Positions 6,715 through 7,579 of a DNA stretch of 7,579 nt are shown here, one piece after another. This DNA comes from JBFLVN01 sp040758475 (lineage in GTDB: Bacteria; JAGRBM01): assembly GCA_040758475.1 (NCBI GenBank), contig JBFLVN010000186.1, positions 1 to 7,579 of the forward strand, in the 5' to 3' direction. Position numbers and translations under genes: made by a program. The notes beneath the pieces are model-generated. The model saw only the letters and a program-made list of their open reading frames with translations. It was not told the origin of the DNA and made no database searches. Position 1 is the first letter of the stretch. Each line of letters opens with the position of its first letter.

Positions 6715-6914
6715 GGAAGGGCTTTCCCTTTTTCCGCCTGGCGGCGGGCGATCTCTTCCCGCAAGCACGCGGGACAAAGACAGGCGTCGGCCGAAACGGG
6801 CATGACGGCAGGGAGGTCAAAGCACCAGCACTTTTCGTCCCCCGCCTTGGAGCCACAAGTAAAGGCCGCCCCGCAACGGGTGCAGGTCTCGTTGGGTTTG
6901 GGTTCTGAAGTCAT
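6711..6914 (-). CDS. Small cysteine-rich CWC-family protein
   Basis: A 67-residue protein with eight cysteines at 11, 14, 20, 29, 31, 45, 47 and 50. The spacing C-x2-C-x5-C, then CWC, then CxC-x2-C, with PxxMP between, matches the Cys_rich_CWC family (named for its Cys-Trp-Cys motif). It is probably a small metal-binding (zinc or iron) cytosolic protein; the family has no established function. There is no signal peptide; the C-terminus is a charged helix (REEIARRQAEKGK). The ATG at 6914 is chosen because it makes an ATGA overlap with the end of the DUF71 gene and gives exactly the CWC domain; an in-frame start at 7016 would add 34 residues lying over that gene. Its own stop overlaps the next start as GTGA. 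So it is locked between two B12-type genes, which hints at a role in corrinoid handling, though this is inference only. Confidence 0.85.
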   Translation of the reverse strand: MTSEPKPNETCTRCGAAFTCGSKAGDEKCWCFDLPAVMPVSADACLCPACLREEIARRQAEKGKALP

Positions 6915-7579
6915 GGCACCGCCGCGGGAACGAGGTCCCGGAAACAAAACTGCCCGTCCTTGCGAATCTCTCCGAGGGAGAATTCTACCGGCTCCCGGAA
7001 GATGGGGCCAGCCCACACGAACGTGTGGAATTCACCGTTCTCGCCGCAAGGATCGACGCCTTCGGGAAATTCGCCAAGCAACGCGTCATCGAACGCGCGC
7101 CCCGCGAACGCATCGGGCACTTTCACTGTATCGACGCACACCAGGGTGGCGCGAAAACCCAGGCGGATAAATTCGCGAGCGAAGGCCGGTGTATCCTTTC
7201 CCCACACGGGAAAGAGCCCTTCCATGCCGATGCGGGCGAGGTTTTTCTCCCGGTAGGCGCGGAGGTCTTCCAAAAAAAGATCGCCAAACGCCACGCGTTT
7301 TACGCCAAACCCCTGGTATTTGACGAGAACGTGCCGCACGGCGGCCTCGTATTCCTCGTTCCCCGCCCCCTTGGTGATCCAGAGTTCTTCCAAGGGAATA
7401 CCCAGCGAATCCGCCTGCCGCCGCAGGAGTTCCCGCCGGACGCCGTGCATGCTGATCCGGTCGTAATCCCGGGTCATGGTCGTCAAAAGCGCCAGGACCT
7501 CGTACCGGCCCTCTTGAAGGAGCCGGTACAAGGCCATGGCGCTGTCCTTCCCGCCGCTCCAGGAGAGGAGGATTTTTTC
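6911..7579 (-). CDS. DUF71/COG2102 PP-loop ATPase, probable B12-salvage type (5' end beyond window)
   Basis: The frame stays open to the right edge, so 222 residues are visible and only a few N-terminal ones are likely missing. The first visible residues contain the PP-loop ATP-pyrophosphatase motif SGGKDS (8-13), upstream of the first Met at 7537, which proves that Met is not the start. Further family marks are MHGVRRELLRRQADSLGIP (44-62), FGDLFLEDLRAYRE (98-111), GLFPVWGKDT (121-130) and CGENGEFHTFV (178-188). The family adenylates a substrate and, in archaea and eukaryotes, includes the diphthine-ammonia ligase Dph6. Bacteria lack diphthamide, and comparative genomics (de Crecy-Lagard and co-workers) proposed that bacterial members with the ENGE-F/Y-H motif act in B12 salvage. 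The neighbours here fit that proposal. Automatic annotation as a diphthamide enzyme would be misleading. The exact reaction is unknown; amidation of a corrinoid side chain is only a guess. Confidence 0.88.
   Translation of the reverse strand, partial: EKILLSWSGGKDSAMALYRLLQEGRYEVLALLTTMTRDYDRISMHGVRRELLRRQADSLGIPLEELWITKGAGNEEYEAAVRHVLVKYQGFGVKRVAFGDLFLEDLRAYREKNLARIGMEGLFPVWGKDTPAFAREFIRLGFRATLVCVDTVKVPDAFAGRAFDDALLGEFPEGVDPCGENGEFHTFVWAGPIFREPVEFSLGEIRKDGQFCFRDLVPAAVP

Noticed and set aside
6088..7170. 360-codon plus-strand open frame across three minus-strand genes
   Set aside because: It spans the boundaries of the BtuF-like, CWC and DUF71 genes, which are all recognised on the other strand; no family resemblance of its own.
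6911..7537. DUF71 gene as a complete gene starting at the Met at 7537
   Set aside because: The essential SGGKDS motif is encoded just upstream of that Met in the same open frame, so the gene must begin beyond the window edge.
6911..7579. Diphthamide synthesis (diphthine-ammonia ligase) as the function of the DUF71 protein
   Set aside because: The window is bacterial in character and bacteria lack diphthamide; the GENGEFHT motif and B12-type neighbours point to the other subfamily.

Overview
High-GC bacterial DNA (roughly 60% or more by eye) in which every supported gene lies on the minus strand, so the window reads from right to left. The gene style (compact, overlapping cistrons, an MCP-cheW-cheY-cheA chemotaxis block, a CheA with a P2 domain, a lipoprotein-type substrate-binding protein) fits a Gram-negative bacterium, perhaps deltaproteobacterial or a related uncultured lineage. 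No marker in the window fixes the taxonomy, so this is a weak inference.

Right block (7579 to 3027): a six-gene cluster with every junction overlapping. It runs: a DUF71/COG2102 PP-loop ATPase (5' end cut by the window edge), a 67-residue cysteine-rich CWC protein, a BtuF-like cobalamin-binding protein without a signal peptide, a second BtuF-like protein with a lipoprotein signal, a BtuC-type permease and a BtuD-type ATPase. The last three make a complete ABC importer of the vitamin B12/iron-siderophore class. The DUF71 protein carries the GENGEFHT-type motif of the bacterial B12-associated subfamily rather than an obvious diphthamide enzyme context, so corrinoid uptake and salvage is the best reading of the whole block. 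The tiny eight-cysteine protein and the apparently cytosolic BtuF-like protein, both translationally coupled to the DUF71 gene, are the least understood parts and the best candidates for something new.

Gap (2879 to 3026): about 150 bases with an 8-bp inverted repeat. It separates the importer from the chemotaxis block and has no clear promoter or T-tailed terminator.

Left block (2878 to 1): a chemotaxis operon of a two-TM methyl-accepting protein with essentially no periplasmic domain, a CheW coupling protein, a single-domain CheY, and the first 206 residues of CheA (HPt domain, linker and start of P2), which runs off the left edge. Signals would pass from the MCP through CheW and CheA (His46) to CheY (Asp55). 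No rRNA, tRNA, mobile element or CRISPR array was seen.
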